Shown here in pieces: positions 34,260 through 45,672 of a DNA stretch of 64,000 bases. How positions within the stretch are numbered: position 1 is the first letter of the stretch; each line of letters begins with the position of its first letter. This DNA is from Ustilaginoidea virens (taxonomy: Eukaryota; Ascomycota; Sordariomycetes; Hypocreales; Clavicipitaceae): the NCBI RefSeq assembly GCF_000687475.1, contig NC_057318.1, positions 1,860,001 to 1,924,000 of the forward strand. The letters are read 5' to 3'. Made by a program: the position numbers and the translations under genes. The notes beneath the pieces were generated by a model. The model did not search any database, had not been told where the DNA came from, and saw nothing but the letters and a program-made list of their open reading frames with translations.

Positions 34260-34962
34260 ACGTAGGGACGATATAGCTATTTTTAAGCCAGGCCAGGACC
34301 CAACTCTAGAACGGTAGGCATATCAAAGAATAAAAGATATATAAAAACTACTATAGTGCAATCGAAGCAGAGAAGTAAAAGAAAATTTTTAGTAATTTTC
34401 AATAAGGAATAAAAAGGGAAGAGGAAAGGAATTAAAAAGGTAGGGCAGGTAAAGGAGACTTTATACCGCTATATACCCATACTAGATCACTCGACCGTCC
34501 GCTAGCTGCCCTAACCTACATTAGACGAAGCCAATAATAATAAAACGCGCGATTCATCGCGATACCGCTGCCCACCCGATACTAATATTACCGCCGCCTC
34601 CTATACCTAATAATATTAACTACGTTAGTTCCGATTCACACCTACCCTAGAGCCTAACTAATGCCTAATAACTAATAACTAATAACTACTAAGGCAAATC
34701 ACCGCGCCTATCGAGGCGCGCCCACTATCCATACTTTCCTAGCCCTGCCGCCAGACCTAGTCTCGCGCGATAGGACACCTCTTCGCAACGTATAGTAAAC
34801 CCCCTTCGATTCCGAAGGGATACTATCGACCACGGATAGTATATAGGTTTTCCTCCCGGCACTCGGGTTTCCTATATAGATTAGGCATAGAGGTACTAGC
34901 ATTAGGCTAGATGGGGGCTTATCCCCCCCCTAGATAGCTTAGCTAGTGTAATATATATATAT
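34260..34962 (+). other. L6 3' end: no sense gene seen
   Basis: About 700 bases lie between the presumed antisense start and the LINE 3' end. A stop-free 64-codon stretch exists on the minus strand (34708-34902), but I cannot link it to a family. It may be part of the antisense gene's 5' region. Near the end are CCCG-GCACT-CGGG (about 34856-34868) and a GGGGG/CCCCC inverted repeat (34913-34930), then a TATATATATATA tail. Confidence 0.5.
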
Positions 34963-34976
34963 AATATAGCGATATC
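34963..34976. repeat. L6 target-site duplication, right copy
   Basis: AATATAGCGATATC, identical to 28105-28118. Confidence 0.92.
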
Positions 34977-35660
34977 CTCTTAGGTATAGGCTTATTATTC
35001 TAAAGCGAGGACCTTCCTCTCTTTAAGGTCTAATATCTCCTAGATTGCCCTAAGAGCGCTAAGGCCCCCTACTGCAGCTGCTACCGCTACTACTGCCACC
35101 CGGCTACGCCCCTAAAAAGCGGATACCTATTTAGCCCTCTGCTAAAAGGCCTTATAATCATCTACCTAAAGCTAAAGATAATTAGCTAATAACCCGCACT
35201 ATATACGAATCGAAAACGTATTTTTATCCCCCTAGTAATAATCTCCTATATATCTAAGAGTTTTTAAACCGGGATTTAATTCCTAGGGGTCCTCTCTAGG
35301 GGTATATATATTTTACCCATAAGGGCGTAAGGATAGTAGGCCACTCTAGTCTCTACCTATATTAGCCTTGCTAGAGAGCGGGTATAACCCGGCCTATACC
35401 TTATTAACTGTAGTATCGATACTTAGGGTCCTCTAAGCATATTAGATATAGCCTATATAGCTATATGCATAATTCTCCGGGCTACTATACGAGGGTTAAT
35501 AGTAGTTCTATAGCGCATAAGACTTATACTTACCCCTTTATCTAGTATCGCCGATTGTTTAGGCATTATTGCTTCTACTGCTACTATTCTTATTCTTATT
35601 ATTATTATTATAGCTATTACTATTGCTATCGTTACTGCTGCTGCCGTTCTACCAATAGGG
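34977..35660 (-). pseudogene. L5 antisense 3' ORF, 5' two-thirds
   Basis: Minus-strand counterpart of the L2 frame. The microsatellite at 35571-35650 is at its start. The L-D-L-K-E-R-K-V block reads on the reverse strand at about 35035-35005. Its C-terminal tail lies beyond L6 at about 28104-27965. Product unknown. Confidence 0.45.
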
Positions 35661-36225
35661 CCAGTATCGGCCCTATATTACAACAGAGGGGTATTATATA
35701 CCTTAGAATTGGCGCTATAAAGGAAAAGAAGAAAAAGAAGAAAAAGTACTAAATCGGGGGGCATCGCAAACCTATATACTAATATAGTGCCTAAGGCTAG
35801 CCGCTCCTATCTTTAAATCCGGCTTACCTTTGCTTATATACTATAGACTAACGCGCTCGAGATATATCTAGGCCCCTATAGGCGCGCGCCCGATGAGAAC
35901 ACTATTAATCCTACCCCCTTAACCTTACCTTCCCCTTACTTCGTACCTAATAATACTCTAACCTAGGCCCGATACTCTTAAAACTCATACTCGCACTCTT
36001 CCCAAATAATACCGCCAGATATAGTCCTAAGCGGTTATATACCCTACTCTTTTATGCATTAGATACCTGCCGCCCCTGCTGCGGGGCGATATAAAGCAGA
36101 AATCAAGACTATAAGAAGGGTTTTCCTCCCGGCTACTAGGTTTTTCCTTTCTGAATTATCTCTATAGAAGTACTAGATAGGTTATTTAGCTCTAAAATAG
36201 CCTCTAGCGTAATTTAATAATAATA
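34977..36225 (+). mobile_element. LINE L5, fragment b (3' region and tail)
   Basis: This is the remaining 3' region of L5: the antisense frame, the GCT/ATT microsatellite (about 35571-35650), the GGAAGGG...CCTTTC stem-loop region (about 36114-36152) and the tail TTTAATAATAATA. Sense-strand coding is not expected here. The stop-free stretch at 35555-35752 is a Tyr/Cys-rich reading of the microsatellite and is a shadow. Confidence 0.9.
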
Positions 36226-36239
36226 ATAGGAGGATATTG
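36226..36239. repeat. L5 target-site duplication, right copy
   Basis: ATAGGAGGATATTG; partner of 22902-22915. Confidence 0.88.
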
Positions 36240-36705
36240 CTAAGGGAGCTAAGCTATATTAAAGTAGTATAATAGCAGTATATCCTTATATAGCGATAGA
36301 TACCTATATAGTAGGGGCTAATATAGTCTTTAGGAGATTTTATATAGCCTTATTAATTATGGTTTTAATTATCTGCATTAGGGTTCTAATAGGGGTATAG
36401 ATATTTTTTAGGTTAGTCTCCTACTAGGCGGTTTTTATTATAAAGTTTATAGCCTTTCGCACTTTTCCTAATACTACTAAAGGGATATAATCCTATAGCT
36501 CTTTTATAAAGTCTTTAATAATATTAGCTATAGGTCGTATTTGCCTTTAGGTAGGCTTAGTCTTAGTTTAGTAATATTATATGCTATTTGCGATCGTAAT
36601 AGTCGGATTATAGCAGCTATATATAATGCCGCCTTTATTCCCTCTATTAATATCTATTACTTTATTCGCGCCTATTATGCCTACTCTTTAGATGCGATAC
36701 GCTAT
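36240..36705 (-). pseudogene. L4 ORF1 remnant, N-terminal part
   Basis: Minus-strand N-terminal segment of L4 ORF1, the start fixed by the 98-base spacing from the leader seen in other copies. It matches L9 ORF1 (59880-60358) closely. The remainder is at 21850-22901. Confidence 0.8.
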
Positions 36706-36815
36706 AGGCGAGGGGGATAAGCAGATAAGAAAAAGCGATTAAAAATATTAGAATTAATTTTAAAGGCGGTTCTATGCCGCTACCTAGGTGCGGGCGAAAT
36801 CTCGAAAGTTTTTTT
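36240..36815 (-). mobile_element. LINE L4, fragment b (ORF1 start and 5' leader)
   Basis: This is the 5' end of L4. ORF1 starts at 36705 (minus; ATA in place of ATG) and its N-terminal part runs to the L5 break. The leader's reverse complement ends at about 36803, with one change (CTCG for CGCG). Confidence 0.9.
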
Positions 36816-36829
36816 AGCCTTCTCTATTA
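36816..36829. repeat. L4 target-site duplication, right copy
   Basis: AGCCTTCTCTATTA; partner of 17102-17115. Confidence 0.88.
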
Positions 36830-37631
36830 GCTTTAGTAAAATTCAACTAAATATCCTCTATTATAGTATTTACAATATAGTAGGTCGGGAAGCTTTTAAT
36901 AATAATACTAAATAAGCGTTAATTAGGTTCTGCCTTTTAGCCGAAGGCAGGGTATACCTAGGTTATATCTATAGTATACTTTGTTTTTTCTTCTTTAAAG
37001 GTAATAATTATATTACTATTGCAGAGCCTATAGGCTATAACTACTACTCCCTCGGCGGTAGCCCTATTAATTGCATTAACGATCTCGATTAAGGTGCGGT
37101 TCTAGAGGATTTTGCTAATAGTATTTCCTTTAATAAAGACTTTATAGTAGATATAGGGGGATATTGCGAAAAGAGCTAGGCTATATTAGGATAGTATAGT
37201 AGCTATAAGTCCTTATATAGCGATAGATGCCTATATAGTAGGGCTATAGTAGGTTTTAAGAGATTCTATATAGCCTTATTAATTGTGGTCTCGATTGTTT
37301 GTATAAGGGTTCTAATAGGGGTATAGATATTACCTAGGTCGGCCTCTTACTAGGCAGTCTCTATTATAAAGTTTATAGCCTCTCGCATTCTTCTTAATAC
37401 TACTAGGGGAATATAATCCTAAAGCTCTTTTATAAAATTTATAATAATATCGGCTATTAGTTGCTTCCGCCTTTAGGCAGGTTCGGTCTCGGTCTAGTTA
37501 TATTGCATACTATTTGCGATTATAGTATTAGGGTTATAGCGGCTATATGCTATACCGCCCTTATTTCCTCTATCGATATCTATTACTTTATCTGCGCCTG
37601 CTACGCCTACTCCTTAGATGCAATGCGCTAT
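36830..37631 (-). pseudogene. L1 ORF1 remnant, N-terminal part
   Basis: Minus-strand ORF1 start at 37631 (ATA, 98 bases after the leader). It closely matches L2 ORF1 (14819-16090). The zinc-knuckle part lies on the far side of L4 (about 16860-16930). RIP stops throughout. Confidence 0.82.
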
Positions 37632-37736
37632 AGGTAAGGGGGGTAAACGGACGAGAAAAAGCGATTAGAAATATTAGAATTAATTTTAGAGGCGGTTCCG
37701 TGCCGCTACCTAGGTGCGGGCGAAATCGCGAAAATC
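36830..37736 (-). mobile_element. LINE L1, fragment c (ORF1 start and 5' leader)
   Basis: This is the 5' end of the outermost LINE. The leader's reverse complement GGTGCGGGCGAAATCGCG is at 37713-37730. ORF1 occupies 36830-37631 here and its remainder is at 16400-17101. The 5' junction is at about 37736; the matching left duplication is outside the window. Confidence 0.88.
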
Positions 37737-37854
37737 TATTATTATAGGCGTATTTATACTCCTTATTAGAGGAATCACTCTCTGATAAATAGTCGCCTAT
37801 AGTATACTATAGTTTATATCTATACTTTAAAAGGCCGGAGTATTTAGTAGATAG
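37737..37854. other. 118-base segment between L1 and the gypsy LTR, unassigned
   Basis: This short AT-rich stretch matches neither a LINE end nor, visibly, the gypsy element. It should be the DNA into which L1 and/or G inserted, so it could be host sequence or an older repeat. I see no gene in it. Confidence 0.4.
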
Positions 37855-38215
37855 TATCACGGGCTCGGGCTATGCCCGCGCTATAATGTGGCTAGGATAC
37901 GGGCTGCGCCCGCGTCTAGCCTAAGAAGGGCAATAGATAGAGTCACAAGACTATACTAGGACTCCGATATATATTATAATCAGGATATAAATAGACTAGA
38001 TAGAAGGTTCCTATTTAGATCCTTTTCCTTCCTCTTTAATCTATTTAATATATATTATTAACGCCTATTCGCAGCCGCCCTAGGGCTAGTCTTTTATATT
38101 TAAATAGACTCTCTTAGCCTTACTATTATAACTCTATATTATAGAACTAATAATGCAAGCGTTATATAATATCAAAATGAGTATGCCTAATAAGATAGGG
38201 GCAGACGGCATAAGG
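37855..38215 (+). mobile_element. Probable 5' LTR of Ty3/gypsy element G
   Basis: It begins TATCACGGGCTCGGGC, compatible with a RIP-mutated TGTCACGGG LTR start. It lies directly upstream of a GCGCCCCCGAC primer-binding-like site (38221-38231) and a Gag frame. Two GC-rich hairpins sit near the start: CGGGC-TAT-GCCCG (37866-37878), and GGCTAG/CTAGCC arms (37890-37895, 37916-37921) enclosing CGGGC-TGC-GCCCG. The 3' boundary is not determinable without the second LTR, which is outside the window. Length of about 360 bases is an estimate. Confidence 0.5.
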
Positions 38216-38435
38216 CAGTAGCGCCCCCGACATAATACATATACCTAAATGCAGTAACTTTCCAAAGGAATATAATAAATTTAATCATAGATAAATTCTT
38301 TATAGGCTTATCTCGTAGAGTAGGCGAATAAACCCTAACCGGAATACTAACCGGTCCCGGTAATATAATAGGGCAGACCTATCCCCTCTACCACTCTTAA
38401 TGCGGCTTATACCTAACCTAAGTATAAGCCGATTC
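38216..38435 (+). other. Gypsy G leader with possible primer-binding site
   Basis: TAGCGCCCCCGAC at 38219-38231 could be a mutated TGGCGCCCCCGAC, the kind of tRNA 3'-end complement used for minus-strand priming. The rest is a non-coding leader before the Gag frame. Confidence 0.4.
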
Positions 38436-39055
38436 TAATAGGGGACTCTTTTAATAGTAAAAAGATAATATTTACCGCCTAGCAAACCTTTATGCAATAT
38501 AAGCTTAAGGTTGATAAGGACTTTATTAAGGACGAAAAGATATAGTAGATGTTTATCTTTTAGAACCTATGTTCTATAGTCTAATTATAAGTCGCAGCCT
38601 TTTTTAAGAATAGCGAGGCTTATAATTATAATATAGTAAAGTTCTTTAAATACTTTTAATATCTCTTTAAGGATCTATATTAATAGGACTATATAATTAC
38701 TAAACTTAAGTACTCTTTATACTAAGGCCCTAAAGAATCTTTTACTGCCTTTTTTATCTAATTTAAAGAAAAATTAATACTTATAGGAGGAATTAGTTAG
38801 CCTAAGGAAGTAAAACTTAAATACCTCCGTTCCATATTGAATACTAAGATAGCCGATAAGATTATCAGACTTAGGGTCTCCTATAATAACTATTATATAG
38901 CAGTCGACCGCTATTATTATATTATTATTAACCTTAAGACTGGCCTAATAATTAGGCACTACTTTAGTCCTCCTCGCGATCGATAAAATAATAACTAAAA
39001 TATAAAAGGTAATATATAGATAATAGGTATTAACTAATTTACTTTAAAGAGTAAG
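38436..39055 (+). pseudogene. Gypsy G Gag remnant, capsid part
   Basis: One frame from 38436 reads through RIP stops with the look of a Retrotrans_gag capsid domain: an acidic/basic N-terminal stretch with M-F-I-F and A-A-F-F-K-N, then L-F-K-D-L-Y, then I-T-K-L-K-Y-S-L-Y-x-G-P-K-E-S-F, and L-K-Y-L-R-S-I-L-N. Such proteins assemble the virus-like particle of Ty3/gypsy elements in the cytoplasm. L7 interrupts it at 39056; a zinc-knuckle zone follows at 45673. Confidence 0.78.
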
Positions 39056-39069
39056 TAATATATAGCTGA
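39056..39069. repeat. L7 target-site duplication, left copy
   Basis: TAATATATAGCTGA, repeated at 45659-45672. Confidence 0.9.
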
Positions 39070-39178
39070 AATTTTCACCTGCGATTTCGCCCGCACCTAG
39101 GTAGCGGCACGGAACCGCCTCTAAAATCAATTCTAATAATCCCAACCGCTTCCTCTCGTCCATTTACCCCCCTTGCCT

Positions 39179-40807
39179 ATAGCGCATCGCGTCTAAAGAG
39201 TAGGCGCAACGGGCGCGAATAAAGTAATAGATATCGATAGAGGGAATAGGGGCGGCATTACATATAGCCGCTATAACCCTACCACTACAATCGCGAATAG
39301 CACGCAGTATAACTAAACCGAAACTAAGCCTGCTTAAGAGCAGAAGCGACCTACTACCGTTATAATTAAAGAATCGATAAAAAAGCTCTAGGATTATATC
39401 CCCCTAGTAATGCTAGGACGAGTGCGAGAAATTATAGAAACCATAGCTAATATAGCCCGCGGTAAGGCTACCCTAGACCCTATTAGCACCCTTATCGATA
39501 TAATTTCGAAGACTATCGAAAAAGCTATTAAATCGGCCCTTTAGGATATCCTAAAATAGGCACTAGCTACCATTTAGGTAAATATCGCGGTACGAGGATA
39601 TACTACTACTGCTATACCACCCTAATATACTATCGCTCCCCTTCTAGTCCCGCTATATATCTATAAGGAAATTTTAATTAAAGGCAATAGTATTAGTAAG
39701 GTCCTATGCAACTAAATACTAATCGAAATTATAGATACTATTAATAGAGCTACTACTAGGAACGCTATGGTCGCGGCATACAGGCTATATAGTAGCGATA
39801 CTATCGTTATCTTTATAGAAGAAGTAGTAAAAAATCTTATCGCTAATACGATTTAGGTCTGACCCGCCTTTAGGTAGGAGGTAAAACTAAACCGATGCTT
39901 ATTTAGTCTTATTATTAAGAATTTCCCTACTAGCTATATAGCGAATATCGCAACTAAAGAAATCTGCCGAAACCTTACTAAAGCGAATAGAAAAGGCTTT
40001 ATTAGAGCCTCCCCCTGCTGCCTACGTGGGACTACTATACATATGCCCCTAATTATAGGCGTAAACTCTATTAACCTCGCTAATAAGCTCTATAAGTCTA
40101 GTATTATCTATTAGGTAGAGATATTCGAAGCTGAACCTTATAATAACACCCTATACCCTAAATAATGCTATAACTGCTTTAAGTTTGGATATATCGCGGC
40201 TTACTATATAGCGGCCTTATGGTGCGGCCGATGCAGCGCAGAAAGGCATTTAGAAGGAGAGTAGGCCTGCTTAATAGTCTCCTATAGATAAAGGGAGTTA
40301 TACTTTAATTGCAAAGGCCCGCACCTAATATAGTCCCGCCTCTATAGAACCTCGAACGAGTAGTAGGAGTTAGCTAGGAATTCTTATATTAGCTAACTTA
40401 GGCTCTTTATAGCACCTCTTATAATATTTATAAATACTATTTTTATTATAGAATAAAACTAATGTAAAGTAGCTAGCGCCTCGCCCCCGAGGGAACTAAT
40501 TAAATATATTATCTTAAAAGGATCCTCCCTATATAAATATAGCTACCGCCCTAGCTAAAAGGGCTCTATCTCTAGAGGAATATTTAATACTAGACTAAAT
40601 TATACCCTTACTGCATTCTTATAACCGGTCCTAATGCTAGGATAGACTAAGACCCTATCGGCCCTAAAGCCTATACCTACTCTAGCCCCGACCTCTACCT
40701 CTACTGTAACTACTAATATACCGCTACTACCGACCCCTATATACCTATTTATATAATATTAGTCCTCTATTGGAATATATAGAAGAAAACCTTCCTTATA
40801 TGAATAG
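39179..40807 (+). pseudogene. L7 ORF1 (Gag-like) remnant
   Basis: Start at ATA 39179 followed by GCG CAT CGC GTC; the His here is still intact where L3 has Tyr. Zinc-knuckle area about 40162-40255: C-Y-N-C-F-K-F-G-Y-I-A-A-Y-Y, then W-C-G-R-C-S-A-E-R-H, which preserves several metal ligands lost in L3, so the two copies complement each other in showing the ancestral motif. The end overlaps or abuts ORF2. Confidence 0.84.
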
Positions 40808-43800
40808 CACTCTGCCACCGAAGCGAACCTAATATTATAGCGATCTAAGAACCTATTACGCCTAGCCGTACCCTACTAAGCCTAAGCCTCGGCAAATATA
40901 TATTAGCAGCCTATAGCGGACGAGCGGCGATATATATCTATAAGCGGTATAGTCCCAGCATATAGATTACCGAGAAAGGACCTAATTAATATAAAGTCTG
41001 CCTTTTTAAAACCGATATTTATTCTATCTACTCTTTAGGCTATAAATATAACTAGACTACCCCCCTTATAGACCTTATAAGGCTCCCGCCCCGACCCTAA
41101 AGTATATTCATTAGGGACTTTAATATACACTATCTATTATAGAATAGCTTAGATAGAACCTTACTTAATATTAATACCCTTTTCGATCTTATAATATAGT
41201 AGAGACTCAGCCTAGCGACCTTTTATAGCGAAATCATATAACGAGCGCTAAATAAAAGAAATAGCACTATAGACTATACCTAAGTTATATAAGACCTTAC
41301 TATTAAGTACCTCGGCAATATAGACCTCGTTAGGTCCGACTATATCCTATAGCTTATTTATATTAATATTAGTAACTTATAAGCCGCTAAAGCCTACCCG
41401 AAAAATAGCTAAAAATCCCTCGACTAATACCTCGCTTAAGTAGAAGTAAAAAACCGCCTTATGCCTACTGCTACCGCAGCCCTATTTAGCTTTCCCGAAG
41501 AAATAGATGTATATACTAAATAGCTTACTTACTAACTCTAAGAAATTATAGATATTACAGCCCTAAAGAAAACCCTTAGAGCCCCCGCTATAGAACTATA
41601 GTAGAATAACCGTATAAAAATAGCTACTATCGCTGCGAAAAAAGCGTACTGGAAGTAGGTAGTATGCCATACCCCTAAAAACTATAGGGCCGCTTAAGAT
41701 GCGGGAGCTAATTAAACCCGGGTTATATAAAAAGAGCGATAATACTCCTAGAGAGAGGCATTAAGGAAAGCTATAGTATAGAATATAGATCTTTAGTCCT
41801 TAGAATAATAGGCTAGATTATATAGCGGCCTCCCCCCTAAGTCTAGGGAGATCCTATTATTTAAATACGCCAGCCCTAGCCACTCTTTAGCAACTATATA
41901 TAGCGAAAAAGTATAGGTCCTCGCTTAATATTTCTTCCCCTAATCCTATATAATATTTAAAGATATATTAGATCTAATCTTCCCCTAACTCGCTAATATA
42001 AAGTTCCTACTATATAAAAGATTTATATATAAAGAGGTCTATACCGCTTTTTACTATATGGCTAGCTAAAAGGCCTTTAGACTAAACGGGCTACCTATAG
42101 GATTCCTTAAGGCATATAGCCCCCCCTTAATTATAGCTCTTACCTACTTTTTTAATAAGTCCTACCGCACTAAATACTACCTAACTTAGTTCTGGGAGGC
42201 CTATATAGTTATACTAAGAAAGCTAGGAAAGAAACTAAAGGAATACTCTAAAGCGGGAGGCTAGAAATTAATATCCTTATTTAACCTAACCGATAAAATC
42301 TTAAAAGCTGCAGTAGTATACCGGCTTACCGCCGCCTTTAAGGAGGGCAACCTACTCTTAGACCTTTAGATAGGAAATAGAGCTAATCATTCTATAGATA
42401 TAGCCCTTAGTACTCTTATAGAAATAGTTCGTATAGTATAGCACTATAGTAGGATTGCCTCGCTCCTCTAGCTTAATATATCTATAGCTTTTAATATAGT
42501 AAACTATATTTAATTTACCTACCTACTTTTAGAAAAAGGATTGCCATTATAGATTATAGTATAAGTCTATAGCTTTACCGACTCTTATATAGTATAAATT
42601 CATTTTAAAGGTAAATTAACTAATAACCTACTTATTACTGCTAGGGTCCTATAAGGGTCCCCTCTCTCTTTTATCCTTTTCTTAATCTATATTATATTAC
42701 TCTATAAGAGGCTTAAAGAAATAGCCTCTATTATCACCCTAGGGTTTGCAAATAATACTAATATTATAGTATATAGAAGGAGTATAAAGGAGACCTAGAC
42801 CCTATTCGAAAAGGTATAGACGATCTATAAAAAGTAGTTTAAATAAGCTAGGCTTAATTTTAATCTAAAGAAGAATAAGCTTATCTATTTTATACGCGCT
42901 TATAAAGCAGATAAAACGCTAATCCGACTTAAGACCGTAATAATTTAGCTAAAGTAGTACGCCTATTTCCTAAGGGTTAAAATCTACTAAAAACTTTAAT
43001 AGCATAAATACTATATAAAAATAGCTAAAAAGCTTAAGCGGCAGCGACTCGCCCTTATAGCAATAGCGGCCTCTATATAGAGATATTAATATAGAGAGGC
43101 CCGATTAATCTATATATAGGTTATTTATACTACTATTGCCTTCGGCGTAAGAGTTTAATATACCCCTACCGCCCCTAGTAGGGTAGCAAAAAGTATCGTA
43201 AAATTACTAACTATAGAATAATTATCTTACCTTTAAATTATTATTAAGGCCTTTAAGGCTATACTAATAGATATCCTTAAGACTAAAGCGGCTATACTAC
43301 CTATCGACTTATACCTAAACTATATCTATTAGCGATTCTTAGAAAGGATAGTAAAAACTAGAATAACTAAGTAAATTAACCGCGCCTCTACTATAATAGT
43401 AGTAATACTCTGATACTATCGATAGAGCGATTATAAAGGACCCTAGATATATATCCTATTCTTAGAACTCGACCTATAGTAGCTAATAGCCGAGGAATAC
43501 CTAGCAAAAGAGTAGCTTACTAAATAGTCTAAATACTAAGCCGCCGCAAAAATAAGATAATAATAGTATAGGCCTATAGCGGCAGAAAGGGCCCTAGACT
43601 TCTAATCTATAGCTATAATAATTCAGCTCTATAATAGCCTCTTTAAATATAAATCGGCTGTATTTACCTAGCTTTATATAAAAAAGATCGGACTAAACTC
43701 CTTCCTTTATTAGCGCTAAGTCCCTATTATACCCTCGCCTCTCTACCGATATAGGAAGGCTCCTAAAGACTATTATTATTTAATCCTCTTTTGCCTAAAA

Positions 43801-44034
43801 TATAGATGATAGCGCTAATAGCTATATAAGATTAGCCTAAGCCTCTTCCGAGACTACTAAAGGATCTTTATTACCTTTAATAAGCTAAGCCTCGCCTACT
43901 AACTTATATACTAGATCTTTAGCTTTAACCGCCTTGATTAGTTCTAGCTCGCTTAATCGCTCTAATAACCCGCCCCTATAAAGGCATTAGGCCGACCCTA
44001 ACCGCCTAATACCGCCCCTAATATCTAATAATAA
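40741..44034 (+). pseudogene. L7 ORF2 (EN-RT) remnant
   Basis: Same layout as L3 ORF2. Endonuclease motif E-P near 40848, D-F-N at about 41116-41125, RT fingers near 42060-42110 (K-A-F-R-L-N-G-L-P-I-G-F-L-K), palm box F-A-N-N at 42745-42756 (both Asp lost), C-terminal L-T-x-L-Y...I-G-L-N-S-F-L near 43660-43710, and the in-frame TAA triplet at 44026-44034. Confidence 0.87.
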
Positions 44035-44099
44035 TATCCTAATGCAGGAGAGAGGAGATATAGTAGGCAGATAAATATAATTAATTTTTAGCTACTCTG

Positions 44100-45020
44100 A
44101 AGCTATAATATTAATATTAGAGCCCCCCTCCCCTACCCCTCCCCCTCCCCCGCTAGCCCCTATAATGGCCCCCCCTCCTTCTCCCCCCTCTCCCCCTCCC
44201 CTTTTGCCGCCCTCTTCTACCCCTAAAAGATAAACAGCTCTAATATAGCCTAGATGCCCTTTAATACTTCTATTTTATACTCCTTAAGGTCTAGTGCCTC
44301 TTAAGTTACCCCGGGAGCGATACTCCCCTTTACTACTACTGCTGCCGCTACTACCTTCCCCCTGCCGTAAGTAGTTAATACCTACCGTACCCTTAATTAA
44401 AGGGCGTAGTAGTTATTAACCTATCTATATTAGCACCTATCCTATATAGTCCCTATACCTTATATATACCTCCCCCCCTATAGCTAGTACCTTTTAGGTA
44501 CCTAAGAGGGCATAAATAGACTCCTAGTTCTTAGGAGTCTATTTAAGGGGTCGGTAGGTCTTCCCTACTATAGTATACGCGAAATATACTGCCCTAGGCC
44601 TTATGCGGTATTATGCTATATTACTATTATTTAAATGCTAATCGGATTAAGGTTCGGTTAGTCGGGTCCTACCTTATTAAGAGTAATAATAATATTTAGG
44701 GTCTTTAGCTCGCATTAGGTAAGGGTTATAGGGCCAGCCTTATAGCTCGCCAGGCTAATAAAGATAGGTTAGTAACGCTAATATAGCGGGAGCGGGTAAT
44801 ACCTACCCCTTTATCTAAAGATACCGACTTTTTTAGTATATTACTACTATTATTATTATTGCTATTGCTATAGCTATTACTGCTACTACTATTGCTACTA
44901 CTAATACTATTGCTACTACTATCGCTAATGCTAATACTATTGCTATTATTACCGCCTTACCGTATGGGTTAGCGTTATCCCTATAGCGCTAGAGAATAGG
45001 GCTTAAAGGGATTATATATA
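44100..45020 (-). pseudogene. L7 antisense 3' ORF
   Basis: Minus-strand counterpart of the L3 antisense frame, with the L-D-L-K-E block on the reverse strand at about 44295-44272 and V-D-N/x-Y at about 44421. It shares with L3 the one-base frame offset between the E-P-G block and the V-D block, so that offset predates both insertions or reflects a different local structure. Confidence 0.42.
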
Positions 45021-45658
45021 AAAAAACAATAGCTATATAGAAAGGAAAAAGGATTAAAAAGTCAGGGGGTACCCGCACTTTTATATCTTCGCCTGATTAG
45101 AGGCCTTTATACCCTCTTTTTATACTCGGCTTACCCTAACCCCCGACCTAATACTACTTGCCTTCCACTAAGTACCCCCCCTATAGCCGATTTGCCGCCG
45201 ATATAGCCCTAATAATAGAAAATTCCCTCACTCTTACTCTAATACCCCCGCGCGATATATATACTATATAGCCGGCGCGCGTACTATATAGCTAGCGCTA
45301 CCCTGCTTATATAACCTCTACTTTACTTTCGATTTATAGCGTACTAACCCGGGACTACCCCTCCCCTATAGATACTAGACCTACCTTTTTCCAGACCTAC
45401 TTTCTTTAGATCGCTTTTGTACTCCTTTTAGTACTGCCGCTAGATATAATCCTGAGCGATAGTATACCTACCTTCCCTATATGCTGGAAACCCGTCGGCC
45501 CCCCTGGGGGCCTGACTCCCCAGTCGTTATAATTATATTAGTAGGAAGGGTTTTCCCCCTAGACCTCGGGTTTTTCCCTTCCGGATTATTTGCCGGAGTA
45601 CTAGATAGGCAATTCTAGCTAAGAATAGCCCCCTAGAGTAATTTAATAATAATAATAA

Positions 45659-45672
45659 TAATATATAGCTGA
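45659..45672. repeat. L7 target-site duplication, right copy
   Basis: TAATATATAGCTGA; partner of 39056-39069. Confidence 0.9.

Larger units (their letters stand above)
28119..34962 (+). mobile_element. LINE L6, full length (divergent subfamily III)
   Basis: This 6.84 kb LINE is the innermost of its nest (L1 > L4 > L5 > L6) and so among the latest LINE arrivals. It has a diverged leader (28162), about 40 bases of unshared sequence before it, and ORF1 (28260 to about 29790). ORF2 spans about 29720-33144, the 3' region is 1.8 kb with an antisense frame, and it has a (TA)n tail rather than (TAA)n. CA/TG are somewhat more frequent than in other LINEs, which suggests lighter RIP. Flanked by a perfect 14 bp duplication. 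Confidence 0.93.
39070..45658 (+). mobile_element. LINE L7, full length (subfamily II)
   Basis: Second copy of the L3 subfamily, 6.59 kb, inserted in the gypsy gag. Leader at 39081, ORF1 at 39179, ORF2 about 40741-44034, pyrimidine tract about 44122-44215, microsatellite about 44832-44950, 3' stem-loop zone about 45486-45585, tail TTTAATAATAATAATAA. It runs nearly collinear with L3 (offset 30,856, slipping to 30,854 at the tail), so most L3/L7 differences are independent RIP hits. Confidence 0.93.

Noticed and set aside
34708..34902. 64-codon frame on the minus strand in L6
   Set aside because: No family resemblance and no proven link in frame to the antisense ORF; kept only as a note on the L6 3' end.
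35555..35752. 65-codon Tyr/Cys-rich frame
   Set aside because: Translation of the GCT/ATT microsatellite in the L5 3' region.
38218..38233. tRNA gene near the gypsy leader
   Set aside because: Only a short GCGCCCCCGAC stretch resembling a tRNA 3'-end complement; there is no cloverleaf.
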